From: Lachnospiraceae bacterium
Lineage (GTDB): Bacteria > Bacillota > Clostridia > Lachnospirales > Anaerotignaceae
Direction: 5' to 3'
DNA length: 64,000 nt
Assembly: GCA_910576545.1 (NCBI GenBank)
Contig: CAJTKM010000016.1
Coordinates: 1 to 64,000 of the forward strand
Part shown: positions 52,682 through 61,074 of the stretch, piece by piece
Position numbering within the stretch: the stretch's first letter is position 1
How the letters are laid out: each line of letters starts with the position of its first letter
Notes under the pieces: model-generated
Seen by the model: the letters and a program-made list of their open reading frames with translations, nothing else
The model's database searches: none
Told to the model about the DNA's origin: nothing
Position numbers and translations under genes: made by a program

Positions 52682-53842
52682 ATGCGGCTTCCGTGGAACA
52701 GGAAATATCTGGAAATCTGTTTTCATGTTTTGATTACGGTTCTGGCTCTTGCCGGAACGGGGCTGCTTCTGTTCCGCCTTCCTGCGGCGAAAAATGTCAT
52801 ATTGCATACGGTGGGGCAGGCCCTCACCGTTTTTGCGCCTGTGCTTTGGGCGTTGTTTTTTACCCTCCTGCTGGAGCCGCTTGTCGGTTTTTTTCAGCGG
52901 CAGTATGAAAAACGCTGCTCTCTGCGCCGCCGCAGCCGTATCCACAGCCGCAGGGCAGGGACGGCATTTGCCTATCTTTCCGTTCTGCTGTTTCTGATTC
53001 TGGCGGGAGGCTGGTCTGCAAAAAAAATCGGCGGGACAGATTTGGAGCGCATCGCGGAGCAGATTGGCGGCTATCTGCGCAGTGCGGGCGATTTGCTGGT
53101 GCTGCTGAACCTCAAGCTGGCGGAATACGGCGTTCTGCGGAACGTGGAAGGCATGCTTTCCGCCTGGACAGATGAACTGACGGAATGGATACAACGGAAA
53201 ATACTTGGATTTGCGGGGATTCTGCCCGGGCTGGGCGGCAGCCTGCTGGATATTGTAATCGGTGCGACGGCGGCGTTTTATTTCCTGATGGAAAAAGAAA
53301 AAATACTTGCCTTTCTGCGGGAAGCTTCGGCGGTCTGCTTCGGGGAACGCTTCACAAAGGGCGCGCGGCGGATTTTCCGCGAAATCTATTCTGTTTTTTC
53401 GGGCTACCTGAGCGGGCAGATGCTGGACGCGGCGATTATGGCGGTGCTTTTTTCGGCGGCGTTTTCGGTGGTCGGGCTGCCATACGCTGTTTTGCTGGGC
53501 GTGATTTCGGGTTTTTCCAACCTGATTCCCTATTTTGGGGCGGTGATGGCATTCCTGCTGGCGGTATTTACAGGCCTTTTGAGCGGTACGCCGCTGAAAG
53601 CCTTATATGCCTCCATACTGATCCTTCTGCTGCAGCAGGTCGACAGCCTGTTTATTGTACCGCGCGCGGTCGGCAGGCGGGTAGAGCTGCATCCGGTGCT
53701 GGTACTGCTTTCGCTGGCGGTGTTCGGGCGGCTGATGGGCTTTTGGGGGCTGTTGTTTGCAGTACCGCTCGGCGCACTGCTGAAAAATTTCTTTTTCTGG
53801 TTTTATGAGAGGCGCAGGCATGTAAAAGAGGGCAGGGAATAA
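52682..53842 (+). CDS. AI-2E/PerM-family transporter
   Basis: A 386-residue membrane protein with about seven or eight hydrophobic segments. The family core is 'LPGLGGSLLDIVIGATAAFY', 'GLPYAVLLGVISGFSNLIPYF', 'GAVMAFLLAVFTGLLSG', 'QQVDSLFIVPRAVGRRVELHP' and 'FGRLMGFWGLLFAVPLGALL'. Members have been linked to sodium-proton exchange, AI-2 export or unknown solutes. ATG 52682 has only AGAAGG upstream; the longer frame from 52616 starts inside a hairpin repeat. Confidence 0.88.
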   Translation: MRLPWNRKYLEICFHVLITVLALAGTGLLLFRLPAAKNVILHTVGQALTVFAPVLWALFFTLLLEPLVGFFQRQYEKRCSLRRRSRIHSRRAGTAFAYLSVLLFLILAGGWSAKKIGGTDLERIAEQIGGYLRSAGDLLVLLNLKLAEYGVLRNVEGMLSAWTDELTEWIQRKILGFAGILPGLGGSLLDIVIGATAAFYFLMEKEKILAFLREASAVCFGERFTKGARRIFREIYSVFSGYLSGQMLDAAIMAVLFSAAFSVVGLPYAVLLGVISGFSNLIPYFGAVMAFLLAVFTGLLSGTPLKALYASILILLLQQVDSLFIVPRAVGRRVELHPVLVLLSLAVFGRLMGFWGLLFAVPLGALLKNFFFWFYERRRHVKEGRE

Positions 53843-53970
53843 AATTTTTCCTGTTTCCGACAATTTTTGCGCCAAAAACCACTTTTTTTTGCAGGGGATT
53901 TGGTGTATAATCCTATTGTATGGAAAGAATGATACCCCAAATGGGCGAAGGATAGAAAGGCGGTAACGAT

Positions 53971-54405
53971 ATGAAGGGTTTGGTAAAGGACTCGATGGGT
54001 GACCTTTTGAAAGTGCATATTGTCAGGAACGAGGCCTGCGGCGAATGCAGGGCGTGTTTTTCGGGCTATATGAAAAAAGATATGGAGATCGAGGCGAAAA
54101 ACCTTTGCGATGCAGAGGTTGGCGACTGGGTAGAGCTGGAATTACAGGAAAACGCATTCATGAACGCGGTGCTGATACTTTACGGTATTCCGCTGGTGGG
54201 CTTTTTGGCAGGGATACTGCTGGGCTATTTCGTTGTGGGGCAGTTCCTGCCGATTTCGGAAAGCCTGACGGCGGTTGTATTCGGTTTTCTGGGGATTTTC
54301 CTGTGCTATAAATGGATAAAAAGCCAGAATCCGCGCTGGGAAAACGGAAAATACCGTCCGCTGGCGGTGAGCCTTGCTGAGGAAGGCGAGGAAGGCTGTC
54401 AATAA
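53971..54405 (+). CDS. RseC/MucC-family membrane protein
   Basis: A 144-residue protein with an N-terminal cysteine cluster 'CGECRACFSG' (about 23-32), the 'DAEVGDWVELELQENAFMNA' segment and two membrane helices ('VLILYGIPLVGFLAGILLGYF', 'AVVFGFLGIFLCYKWI'). In other bacteria RseC works with Rnf/SoxR-reducing or envelope stress systems. No rnf or sigma-E genes lie next to it. The cysteines could bind an iron-sulfur cluster. Confidence 0.85.
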   Translation: MKGLVKDSMGDLLKVHIVRNEACGECRACFSGYMKKDMEIEAKNLCDAEVGDWVELELQENAFMNAVLILYGIPLVGFLAGILLGYFVVGQFLPISESLTAVVFGFLGIFLCYKWIKSQNPRWENGKYRPLAVSLAEEGEEGCQ

Positions 54406-54474
54406 GGAAAGGATTTATGGGCTTCTCTGCGGATTGTGGAGAGGCCTGTTTTTATCTGCAAAGGGGGGAACGCG

Positions 54475-55026
54475 GTGAAAGGAATTATTTATGCGGTATG
54501 GCTTTGTCTGCTTCTGGTGTTGTCGGGCTGTGCGGCGAAAGTGACGGCATGGAACGGGAAAACGGAGTATTACGCGCAGGTTTGCATGACGATTGACCCG
54601 ACAAATCTGCAAAAATATGTTGACGCGGTAGATTATGTATTCGTTGGAACGGTGCAGGAAACCATCAAAAATGTAATATCTGAAAAAGATGATTATAGTA
54701 CATACAGAATACATGTGGACAAAAATCTCAAGGGTGAACTTGCGGAAAGCGTTATATGTGCGAAAGAGGGCGGGCTGAGAAAAGACGGGACAATGCTCCT
54801 GGTGGCCTCCGGCGAGAAAAAGGATACGGGCATTCCGGAAGATGGGAGGCAGTATATTTTTATGGCAAACGCACAGCTGGACGGAAGCCTGCTGTTGTCA
54901 ACATTTTTGGACGACCGCCCGTACAGCGCGGAGCTGCTTCAGGAATACTTGGAATATTGCGAAAATGAGATTCCTTCTGACGAAGAATTTACTGCTTTAG
55001 ACGATATTCAGAGTGGGGAAGAATAA
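54475..55026 (+). CDS. Uncharacterised lipoprotein
   Basis: A 183-residue exported protein. GTG 54475 with AAGGGGGG upstream gives a clean lipoprotein signal 'MKGIIYAVWLCLLLVLSGC', with the lipobox LSGC putting the lipid on Cys19. The mature part has 'AVDYVFVGTVQETIKNVISE' and 'VDKNLKGELAESVICAKEGG', a beta-rich fold without a recognised family name. An in-frame start at 54436 would spoil the signal peptide. Confidence 0.78.
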   Translation: MKGIIYAVWLCLLLVLSGCAAKVTAWNGKTEYYAQVCMTIDPTNLQKYVDAVDYVFVGTVQETIKNVISEKDDYSTYRIHVDKNLKGELAESVICAKEGGLRKDGTMLLVASGEKKDTGIPEDGRQYIFMANAQLDGSLLLSTFLDDRPYSAELLQEYLEYCENEIPSDEEFTALDDIQSGEE

Positions 55027-55139
55027 CGCAGGGCATTGATATGTCCTGAAAACAGCCTGCCTTTGTCCGTAAGGGGAATATATGTTTCCTATTGGACAAA
55101 GGCAGGAAAATGCTGTCTGGCGGAAAGATTTCATATTTT

Positions 55140-56222
55140 TCAGGCTGGGCGGCCATTTTTTTGAAAATAAAGTTTGTTTTTTTCCACAGCTTCGTCATTC
55201 GGCTTGAACAGCCCCGCCATGTCGTTATACATTTCCGCTTTTTCCCGTTCGCCGAGCCTGTCATAGCAGACGCAAAGCTGTATGCAGGGCAGGTAGCCAT
55301 AACATTCCTCCTGCACGAACGCGCCGCTTTCCGTCCGTTTTTCAGCACGCAGGGCGTTTTCATACCAGAAAGCCGCCTGTTTCCAATCCTCCCGCACAAA
55401 GAAATGCCAGCCCAGAGCACAGCATAGCTCTCCGCCGGGGACGGCATAGGAAAGCCCGTTCAGCAGGCTTTTGAGAGCCTCTGCCTCCTTGCCCAGAGCG
55501 GAAAGGCAGTCCGCAAGCTGGCGGCAGGCTTCGAGCTTATTCTCCAGCCAGCCTTTCGGGTTTTTCAGAAACTGCCGGAACATTGCCGCACTTTCGGCGT
55601 ATCGTTTATGGGAATACAGCTCCCGCGCGTAGTAAAATTCTTCGCGGGGATCCAGCACTGCGCCCTCCGCAAGCATGGTTTCATAGATGCGGAGATTCCG
55701 GTCGGAAAAGCCCTGTTTCGTTTTCCTGTGCTGTATGTGGATTTCCATATGGCGGATTACACCGAACGGCGGCACAACCTCATGCACGCGTCCTTCCCAG
55801 CGTGCCGGCGGCACATTGCGCAGAAGCCGTTCCCGATAATAGGAAAACACAGGGACGCCGTTTTCGTCAAAAGCAGTGTCATAGGGCATCATAATGACGT
55901 CGCAGGGGCAGCTGTCCAGCTCCGCTTTGAAGGCAAGCAGCTTTTCGGCGTCCGGCGCGGGAAGGACATCGTCTGCGTCCAGCCACATCAGATAGTCCCC
56001 GCTTCCTTTGGAAAAGGCAAAGTTGCGTGCGGCGGCGAAATCGTCCCGCCAGACGAAATCGTAAATTTTATCTGTAAATTCTGCGGCGATTTCCTTTGTC
56101 CTGTCTGCGGAACCTGTATCCACAATGATGATTTCGTCAACAGCCTCTGCCGCGCTTGCCAGGCAGCGTCGGAGCACATCCTCCTCATCCCGCACAATCA
56201 TGCATAAACTGACTGACGCCAT
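55140..56222 (-). CDS. Family 2 glycosyltransferase with TPR-like C-terminal domain
   Basis: A 360-residue protein. The GT-A domain starts 'MASVSLCMIVRDEEDVLRRC' and has 'IIIVDTGSADRTKEIAAEFT' and the DxD motif 'DYLMWLDADDVLP' (about 88-100). The C-terminal third (about 210-350) is helical and TPR-like ('FYYARELYSHKRYAESAAMF', 'LADCLSALGKEAEALKSLLN'). Such proteins add sugars to proteins or surface polymers; flagellin would be one possible acceptor. AAGGGGGG lies before ATG 56222. Monocistronic on the minus strand. Confidence 0.87.
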   Translation of the reverse strand: MASVSLCMIVRDEEDVLRRCLASAAEAVDEIIIVDTGSADRTKEIAAEFTDKIYDFVWRDDFAAARNFAFSKGSGDYLMWLDADDVLPAPDAEKLLAFKAELDSCPCDVIMMPYDTAFDENGVPVFSYYRERLLRNVPPARWEGRVHEVVPPFGVIRHMEIHIQHRKTKQGFSDRNLRIYETMLAEGAVLDPREEFYYARELYSHKRYAESAAMFRQFLKNPKGWLENKLEACRQLADCLSALGKEAEALKSLLNGLSYAVPGGELCCALGWHFFVREDWKQAAFWYENALRAEKRTESGAFVQEECYGYLPCIQLCVCYDRLGEREKAEMYNDMAGLFKPNDEAVEKNKLYFQKNGRPA

Positions 56223-56475
56223 AACAGTCCCCCCTTTTGCCATATACTGCCATGATATGCGGGAGGGCGGCGGGCGTGCCTGTTTTTTGGCGGAAATATA
56301 CAAAAAACAGAGAGGCGGCGGACAGTAAAAAGTGACGGAAAAGCGATTGTTTCGTGGAAAAAAATCTACATCAAAAAACGCTGCTGCATCTTGCACTCGC
56401 ACAGAAATGTGATACCATGTAAGAAAAAATGACGCGAAGAAATGATAAAAATATTTTGAATTGGAGGCGGTACGA

Positions 56476-58467
56476 ATGGTGAAGAAATACGTTTACGGCA
56501 GACCGGTGGAAACGGAGGCGGCAGTCGTTTCCTTGCAGGAAACGGCAGGTACGCCGGAGCTTGGCGAAACAAGCCTTACGGAGGGCTTTTGTTTCCGTTA
56601 TACGCTTGCGGAGGAGGACATGATTTTCGGGCTGGGGGAGGCAAACCGCGGCATCAATAAGCGTGGCTATGTCTATATCAGCGACTGCACGGACGACCCT
56701 GACCATACGGAGAACAAAGCCTCGCTTTACGGTGCGCATAACTTTATTGCAGTTTCGGGAAAAACATGCTTCGGGCTGTTTTTCGATTACCCCGGCAGGC
56801 TCCGCTTCGACATTGGATATACGGACAGCAGGGTGATGGAAATTTCCTGTGCAGATGCGAATCTGGCGGTTTATGTGATAGAGGGTACAGATGCTTATGA
56901 CATTGTTAAACAGTTCCGTAAACTCATCGGACGGAGTTATATTCCGCCGAAATTTGCTTTCGGCTACGGGCAGAGCAGGTGGGGCTACCGTACGCCGGAG
57001 GATTTCAGGGCGGTTGCAGATGGCTACCGCGAAAACCATATCCCGCTGGACATGATTTATATGGACATTGACTATATGGAAAACTACAAGGATTTTACAT
57101 GGAATCCGGAAAATTTCCCGGATTTCGGGGCGTTTGTGCGGGAGATGAAGGCAAGGAATATCCGGCTTATACCCATCATTGATGCGGGCGTGAAGGTGGA
57201 ACAGGGCTATTCTGTTTATGAGGAAGGCGTGAAAAACGGCTATTTCTGCAAAAAAGAGGACGGGAGTGAATTTACCGTTGCCGTATGGCCGGGGTATACC
57301 CACCTGCCGGATGTGCTGAACGATGATGCGCGCCGCTGGTTCGGGGACAAATACAAAATATTGACGGACGAGGGTATTGAAGGTTTTTGGAACGACATGA
57401 ACGAGCCTGCCATGTTCTATACGCCGGAGGGCATTGCGGAGGTAAAAGCCGCGATGCGGACGTTTGTGGAAAATGAGCCGGAGAAAGACGCTGTCTGGGC
57501 GATGCGCGACATGACGCGGGGGCTTGCCAACCGCGCGGAGGATTATGCGGCGTTTTACCATGACAGGAACGGCGAAAAGATACGGCATGACAGAATACAC
57601 AACCTGTACGGCTATTATATGACGAAAGCGGCGGCGGAAGGGCTGGAACGTATCAACGCGGACAAACGTTTTCTGCTGTTCTCACGTTCCTCCTATATCG
57701 GCATGCACCGCTACGGCGGCATCTGGACGGGCGACAACCAGTCTTGGTGGGCGCACCTTCTGCTGAATATCCGTATGATGCCTTCGCTGAATATGTGCGG
57801 ATTCCTGTATTCCGGCGCGGATTTGGGCGGCTTCGGCGCGGATACGACAAGGGAACTCCTGCTCCGCTGGCTGGCGTTCGGCATTTTTACGCCGCTGATG
57901 CGCAATCACTCCGCAGAGGGTACGAGAATGCAGGAGGCTTACCGGTTTGAGCGGCTGGAGGATTTCCGTAATCTGATTGGCGTGCGTTACCGCCTGCTGC
58001 CGTATCTTTACAGCGAATATATGAAAGCTGCGCTGAATGACGACCTCTACTTTAAGCCGATGGCGTTTGTTTACCCGCAGGACCCGATTGCGCGGGAAAC
58101 CGAGGACCAGCTGATTATCGGGAACGAAATCATGGTCGCTCCGGTATATACGCAGAACGCGAAGGGCCGCGTTGTATATTTCCCGGAGGAGATGCGTATG
58201 GTGAAGTTCTGTGCAGACGGGAGTATTGCGGAAGAAGTGTTCCGGCAGGGATATCATTATGTGGAAACCGGACTGGGCGAAGCGGCGCTGTTTATCCGTA
58301 AGGGCAGATGTATCCCCATTGGTGCTGCGGTGGAATGTGTGGAGCAGCTGGATAAAGCCAGCCTTGCGGTGTATGGCTGGGAAGGTGCGGCGTATACGTT
58401 GTATGATGATGACGGTATTTCCAAGGACTGGGATATGGAGAAAAATTGCACGGTGATGAAGCGGTAA
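56476..58467 (+). CDS. Glycoside hydrolase family 31 alpha-glucosidase
   Basis: A 663-residue enzyme cleaving alpha-linked glucose or xylose from non-reducing ends. The N-terminal beta-sandwich is about 1-160; the TIM barrel has 'FAFGYGQSRWGYRTPEDF', the nucleophile Asp in 'GFWNDMNEPAMFYTPEG' (about 314) and the acid/base Asp in 'GGIWTGDNQSWWAHLLL' (about 420). No signal peptide, so it is intracellular and probably acts on imported oligosaccharides. ATG 56476 has GGAGG 8 bases upstream, better than TTG 56461. Confidence 0.95.
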   Translation: MVKKYVYGRPVETEAAVVSLQETAGTPELGETSLTEGFCFRYTLAEEDMIFGLGEANRGINKRGYVYISDCTDDPDHTENKASLYGAHNFIAVSGKTCFGLFFDYPGRLRFDIGYTDSRVMEISCADANLAVYVIEGTDAYDIVKQFRKLIGRSYIPPKFAFGYGQSRWGYRTPEDFRAVADGYRENHIPLDMIYMDIDYMENYKDFTWNPENFPDFGAFVREMKARNIRLIPIIDAGVKVEQGYSVYEEGVKNGYFCKKEDGSEFTVAVWPGYTHLPDVLNDDARRWFGDKYKILTDEGIEGFWNDMNEPAMFYTPEGIAEVKAAMRTFVENEPEKDAVWAMRDMTRGLANRAEDYAAFYHDRNGEKIRHDRIHNLYGYYMTKAAAEGLERINADKRFLLFSRSSYIGMHRYGGIWTGDNQSWWAHLLLNIRMMPSLNMCGFLYSGADLGGFGADTTRELLLRWLAFGIFTPLMRNHSAEGTRMQEAYRFERLEDFRNLIGVRYRLLPYLYSEYMKAALNDDLYFKPMAFVYPQDPIARETEDQLIIGNEIMVAPVYTQNAKGRVVYFPEEMRMVKFCADGSIAEEVFRQGYHYVETGLGEAALFIRKGRCIPIGAAVECVEQLDKASLAVYGWEGAAYTLYDDDGISKDWDMEKNCTVMKR

Positions 58468-58473
58468 AGAGCA

Positions 58474-58503
58474 AAAAAGAGGGGAGGTTTTCCTCCCCTT
58501 TTT
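58474..58503 (+). terminator. Rho-independent terminator after the GH31 gene
   Basis: GGGGAGG/CCTCCCC with a TTTT loop, preceded by an A-run and followed by TTTTT. Confidence 0.9.
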
Positions 58504-58516
58504 ATGTTCCGACATA

Positions 58517-58684
58517 CTTAGAGCCTATCTGTAAATTATCTGCGCACATCCTGCTTCATCTTTTCCGGCAGCCTTTGTCGCTTTTCCCTGCCGTACCACC
58601 CGGTACGCCTGCAAAAAAGCTCCCTGCCTGCCGAAAAATCTGGCTGCGCAATCTGCACCTATCTTATTTACGGATAAGTTCTTA
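58517..58684 (-). repeat. MITE-like element, copy B
   Basis: Reverse-complement copy of 25414-25582 at about 85-90 percent identity by eye, with the same terminal inverted repeats and GTACCACCCGGTAC centre. Its right end supplies the TAA stop codon (complement of 58682-58684) of the RsiV-like gene, so insertion may have changed the end of that protein. Confidence 0.8.
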
Positions 58685-59551
58685 TTTTATGATTTCAAAT
58701 TCCTGCTGGCCTGCCGCGCCCGGGGCAATTTCATATGGCGCGAATACAATAACGGGATTGCCAGCGGCGTTGACATAGAATTTTGCGTCCTCGGTAAGGC
58801 CGCCCCAGTCCTCGTCCCAGAAATTCATGCCGGTCTCCTTTTCCTTCTGTACGATTTGGCTGCGGATGTTTTCCTCAGCGGATTTCAAATCACCGTCCAG
58901 AACATCTGAAAGTGTAAGCCATTTACCGGCTTTGGCGTCAAAGGTATAATATTTTGCATCGGCGCTGGCGTTGCTCCAGCTGTCGGTTCCCATAACTGCG
59001 ATGGAAAGGTAATCGCCCGTAAATGCTTTTACATCGTACCATACCTTTATCTTGATATCATGCGCTGCCCATTCTTCTTCTGTGCCGCCGGTTTCCAGAA
59101 ATGCCTGCCGGTATTCCTCGGCTCTTGCCTGCGCTTCCTCCGCGTACTGCTCACAGAAAGCATAGATTTCCTTGTTTACGCCTTTTTCCAGACCGTCCAG
59201 CTCTGTGGAAATCATTTCGATGGTGGGGATATCCACGGAGGTTTTGATGTCTGTTTTATCTGTTTCATAGGAGCGGAATGTCAGGACGCGCGCGATAGAG
59301 CCGACTACGGGAATGCCGCCCAGCTCCTGTGCAAAGGTCTGGCTGGTGTTCAGGCCTGTGGTAAGTAATACGACTGCTGCTGTTGCTGCGATTGCCGTTT
59401 TTTTCATCAAAATACGCCTCCTTTGAATGTGAATGGCTTTTCTTTTCTGATTTGCGTTTGCTTTTTCTATTTCCAGTTGTACACGCTTTGATAATTCTGC
59501 CGGAATCGGGATATTTTCATAGCTTTTTTTTGTATCCTCCATTTCCTTCAT
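58682..59551 (-). CDS. rsiV: RsiV-like anti-sigma factor
   Basis: A 289-residue membrane protein. The cytosolic N-terminus ('IPIPAELSKRVQLEIEKANA') should hold the sigma factor; a membrane helix is 'KTAIAATAAVVLLTTGLNTS' (about 51-70); the outer part carries a DUF3298/DUF4163-like region ('YYTFDAKAGKWLTLSDVLDG', 'DAKFYVNAAGNPVIVFAPYE'). In B. subtilis and C. difficile this domain binds lysozyme, which triggers cleavage and SigV release. Coupled to the sigma gene by a 4-base overlap. The stop codon lies in the MITE end. Confidence 0.87.
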   Translation of the reverse strand: MKEMEDTKKSYENIPIPAELSKRVQLEIEKANANQKRKAIHIQRRRILMKKTAIAATAAVVLLTTGLNTSQTFAQELGGIPVVGSIARVLTFRSYETDKTDIKTSVDIPTIEMISTELDGLEKGVNKEIYAFCEQYAEEAQARAEEYRQAFLETGGTEEEWAAHDIKIKVWYDVKAFTGDYLSIAVMGTDSWSNASADAKYYTFDAKAGKWLTLSDVLDGDLKSAEENIRSQIVQKEKETGMNFWDEDWGGLTEDAKFYVNAAGNPVIVFAPYEIAPGAAGQQEFEIIK

Positions 59552-60042
59552 GTACAGTCCTCCTCTCTGATTGCGATTTTCAGGGCTTTCAGCCCACGGT
59601 AGAGCTTCGTTTTCACCGTATTCAGGTTCATGTTCAAAACCTGCGAGATTTCCCTCAGTTCCAGTTCTTCGAAAAAGCGGAGTTTTATGATGTTCTGTGT
59701 ATCCGGCTCCATCCGGCTGATTTGGGCATACAAATCATCGTGTATCTCATACCGCTTTTCTTCGTAAGGGATTTCGGAATAATGCGTATCATCTGCCGGT
59801 ATGAACCGTTTTTTTGCGTTTAATATGGCGTAGCTTTCATGGAGTACGATTCTGTAAAACCATGTTTTGACTGCGTCCTCGTTTCTTAAATCCTCATAAT
59901 GCGCCAACGCCTTGCAGACTGCGTTTTGTACCGCGTCTAAAGCATCTTCCTGATTTTTCACACAGCTGAACGCCAGCCGGTAGAATCTGTCTTGATTTTC
60001 AACAATGTAAGCGACCAGCTTATCATAAAGATTCTCTTTCAA
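59548..60042 (-). CDS. sigV: SigV-like ECF sigma factor
   Basis: A 164-residue ECF sigma factor. Region 2 is 'FYRLAFSCVKNQEDALDAVQ' with 'NEDAVKTWFYRIVLHESYAI'; region 4 is 'DTQNIIKLRFFEELELREIS' with 'LNMNLNTVKTKLYRGLKALK'. TTG start at 60042 with AAGGAGGTG upstream. Followed by rsiV, as in lysozyme-resistance operons. The targets (for example O-acetylation or D-alanylation genes) are not in the window. Confidence 0.9.
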   Translation of the reverse strand: MKENLYDKLVAYIVENQDRFYRLAFSCVKNQEDALDAVQNAVCKALAHYEDLRNEDAVKTWFYRIVLHESYAILNAKKRFIPADDTHYSEIPYEEKRYEIHDDLYAQISRMEPDTQNIIKLRFFEELELREISQVLNMNLNTVKTKLYRGLKALKIAIREEDCT

Positions 60043-60077
60043 GGGGACACCTCCTTACTGCTTTATTTTACTATATA

Positions 60078-60104
60078 GATGAATGAGAAGGGGAAAAAGT
60101 TTCA
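60078..60104 (-). promoter_or_regulatory. ECF-type autoregulatory promoter of sigV-rsiV
   Basis: On the minus strand TGAAAC (60104-60099) is followed after 17 bases by CATC (60081-60078), close to the SigV pattern TGAAAC-N16-CGTC, about 40 bases before the start codon. The rest of the gap (60105-60390) contains competing GGGAGC/GCTCCC and GGCTCC/GGAGCC hairpins (60330-60358) before the response regulator and no gene. Confidence 0.6.
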
Positions 60105-60390
60105 GCTTTTTTCAGGAAGGGGATTTTACGGCGTGCAGCCAATCGTATCCATTAGCAATCATTTCCCCGATATCAGCCGGCTGTTTTCATAAACAGACAT
60201 GCAAAAAGGCATGACCTGCCAAAACTTCCTTCTAATTACATTTTAATCTGATTTCAAAACGACTTTAATAAGAAAAATATATGATGGAAACAGAATAGAT
60301 GGTATACTATAAGGAAAAACTGCCTTAGGCAATGGGAGCGGGAAGGCTCCCCGGAGCCTGAAACACATTTGGCGGAAAGGAATCGGATTT

Positions 60391-61074
60391 ATGGAACGGA
60401 AAAAAATTCTTCTGGTGGAGGACGAAGTGAAGCTGGCCCGTTTTGTGGAGCTGGAACTGCAATATGAGGGCTATGACGTAACTGTCTGCCATGACGGCAG
60501 GGAAGGTATGAACCAGATTATGGACAATTTATTCGATATGATACTGTTAGACCTGATGCTGCCGGGGCTGACGGGCATCGAAATCTGCCGCAGGGTGCGC
60601 AAATTTTCACAGGTGCCGATCATCATGCTGACCGCGAAAGATGAGATTATGGACAAGGTTGCGGGGCTGGACAGCGGCGCGGACGATTACCTGACGAAGC
60701 CCTTTGCCATAGAGGAGCTTCTGGCAAGGATGCGCGTGGCGTTCAAACACTGCGAGGGTACGACTGTGAAAAAATCTCTTTTGCAGGTGCAGGATTTGAC
60801 GATTGATACGGAAAAGCGTATGGTAACGGTGGACGGCAAAGCGGTGGAGCTGACGAAAAAAGAATATGAACTGCTGTCCTACCTGGTGCAGAATAAAAAC
60901 ATCGTGCTGACGCGGGAGCAGATTCTCAATGAGGTCTGGGGTTACAGCTATATCGGCGAAACGAATGTAGTAGATGTATACATCCGTTACCTCCGCTCCA
61001 AGATAGATGAGGCGTTTGGCAACAAATATATTCATACGATACGAGGGGTCGGCTATTATGTCAAAGAGGAGTGA
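60391..61074 (+). CDS. OmpR-family response regulator
   Basis: A 227-residue transcription factor. The receiver has the acidic pair in 'KILLVEDEVKLARF', the phospho-accepting Asp in 'MILLDLMLPGLTG' (about 53), Thr/Lys in 'IIMLTAKDE' and 'DDYLTKPFAIEELLAR'. The C-terminal winged helix is 'VELTKKEYELLSYLVQNKNI' with 'VVDVYIRYLRSKIDEAF'. GGAAAGG before the ATG. The sensor kinase gene overlaps its end by 17 bases. Confidence 0.95.
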   Translation: MERKKILLVEDEVKLARFVELELQYEGYDVTVCHDGREGMNQIMDNLFDMILLDLMLPGLTGIEICRRVRKFSQVPIIMLTAKDEIMDKVAGLDSGADDYLTKPFAIEELLARMRVAFKHCEGTTVKKSLLQVQDLTIDTEKRMVTVDGKAVELTKKEYELLSYLVQNKNIVLTREQILNEVWGYSYIGETNVVDVYIRYLRSKIDEAFGNKYIHTIRGVGYYVKEE

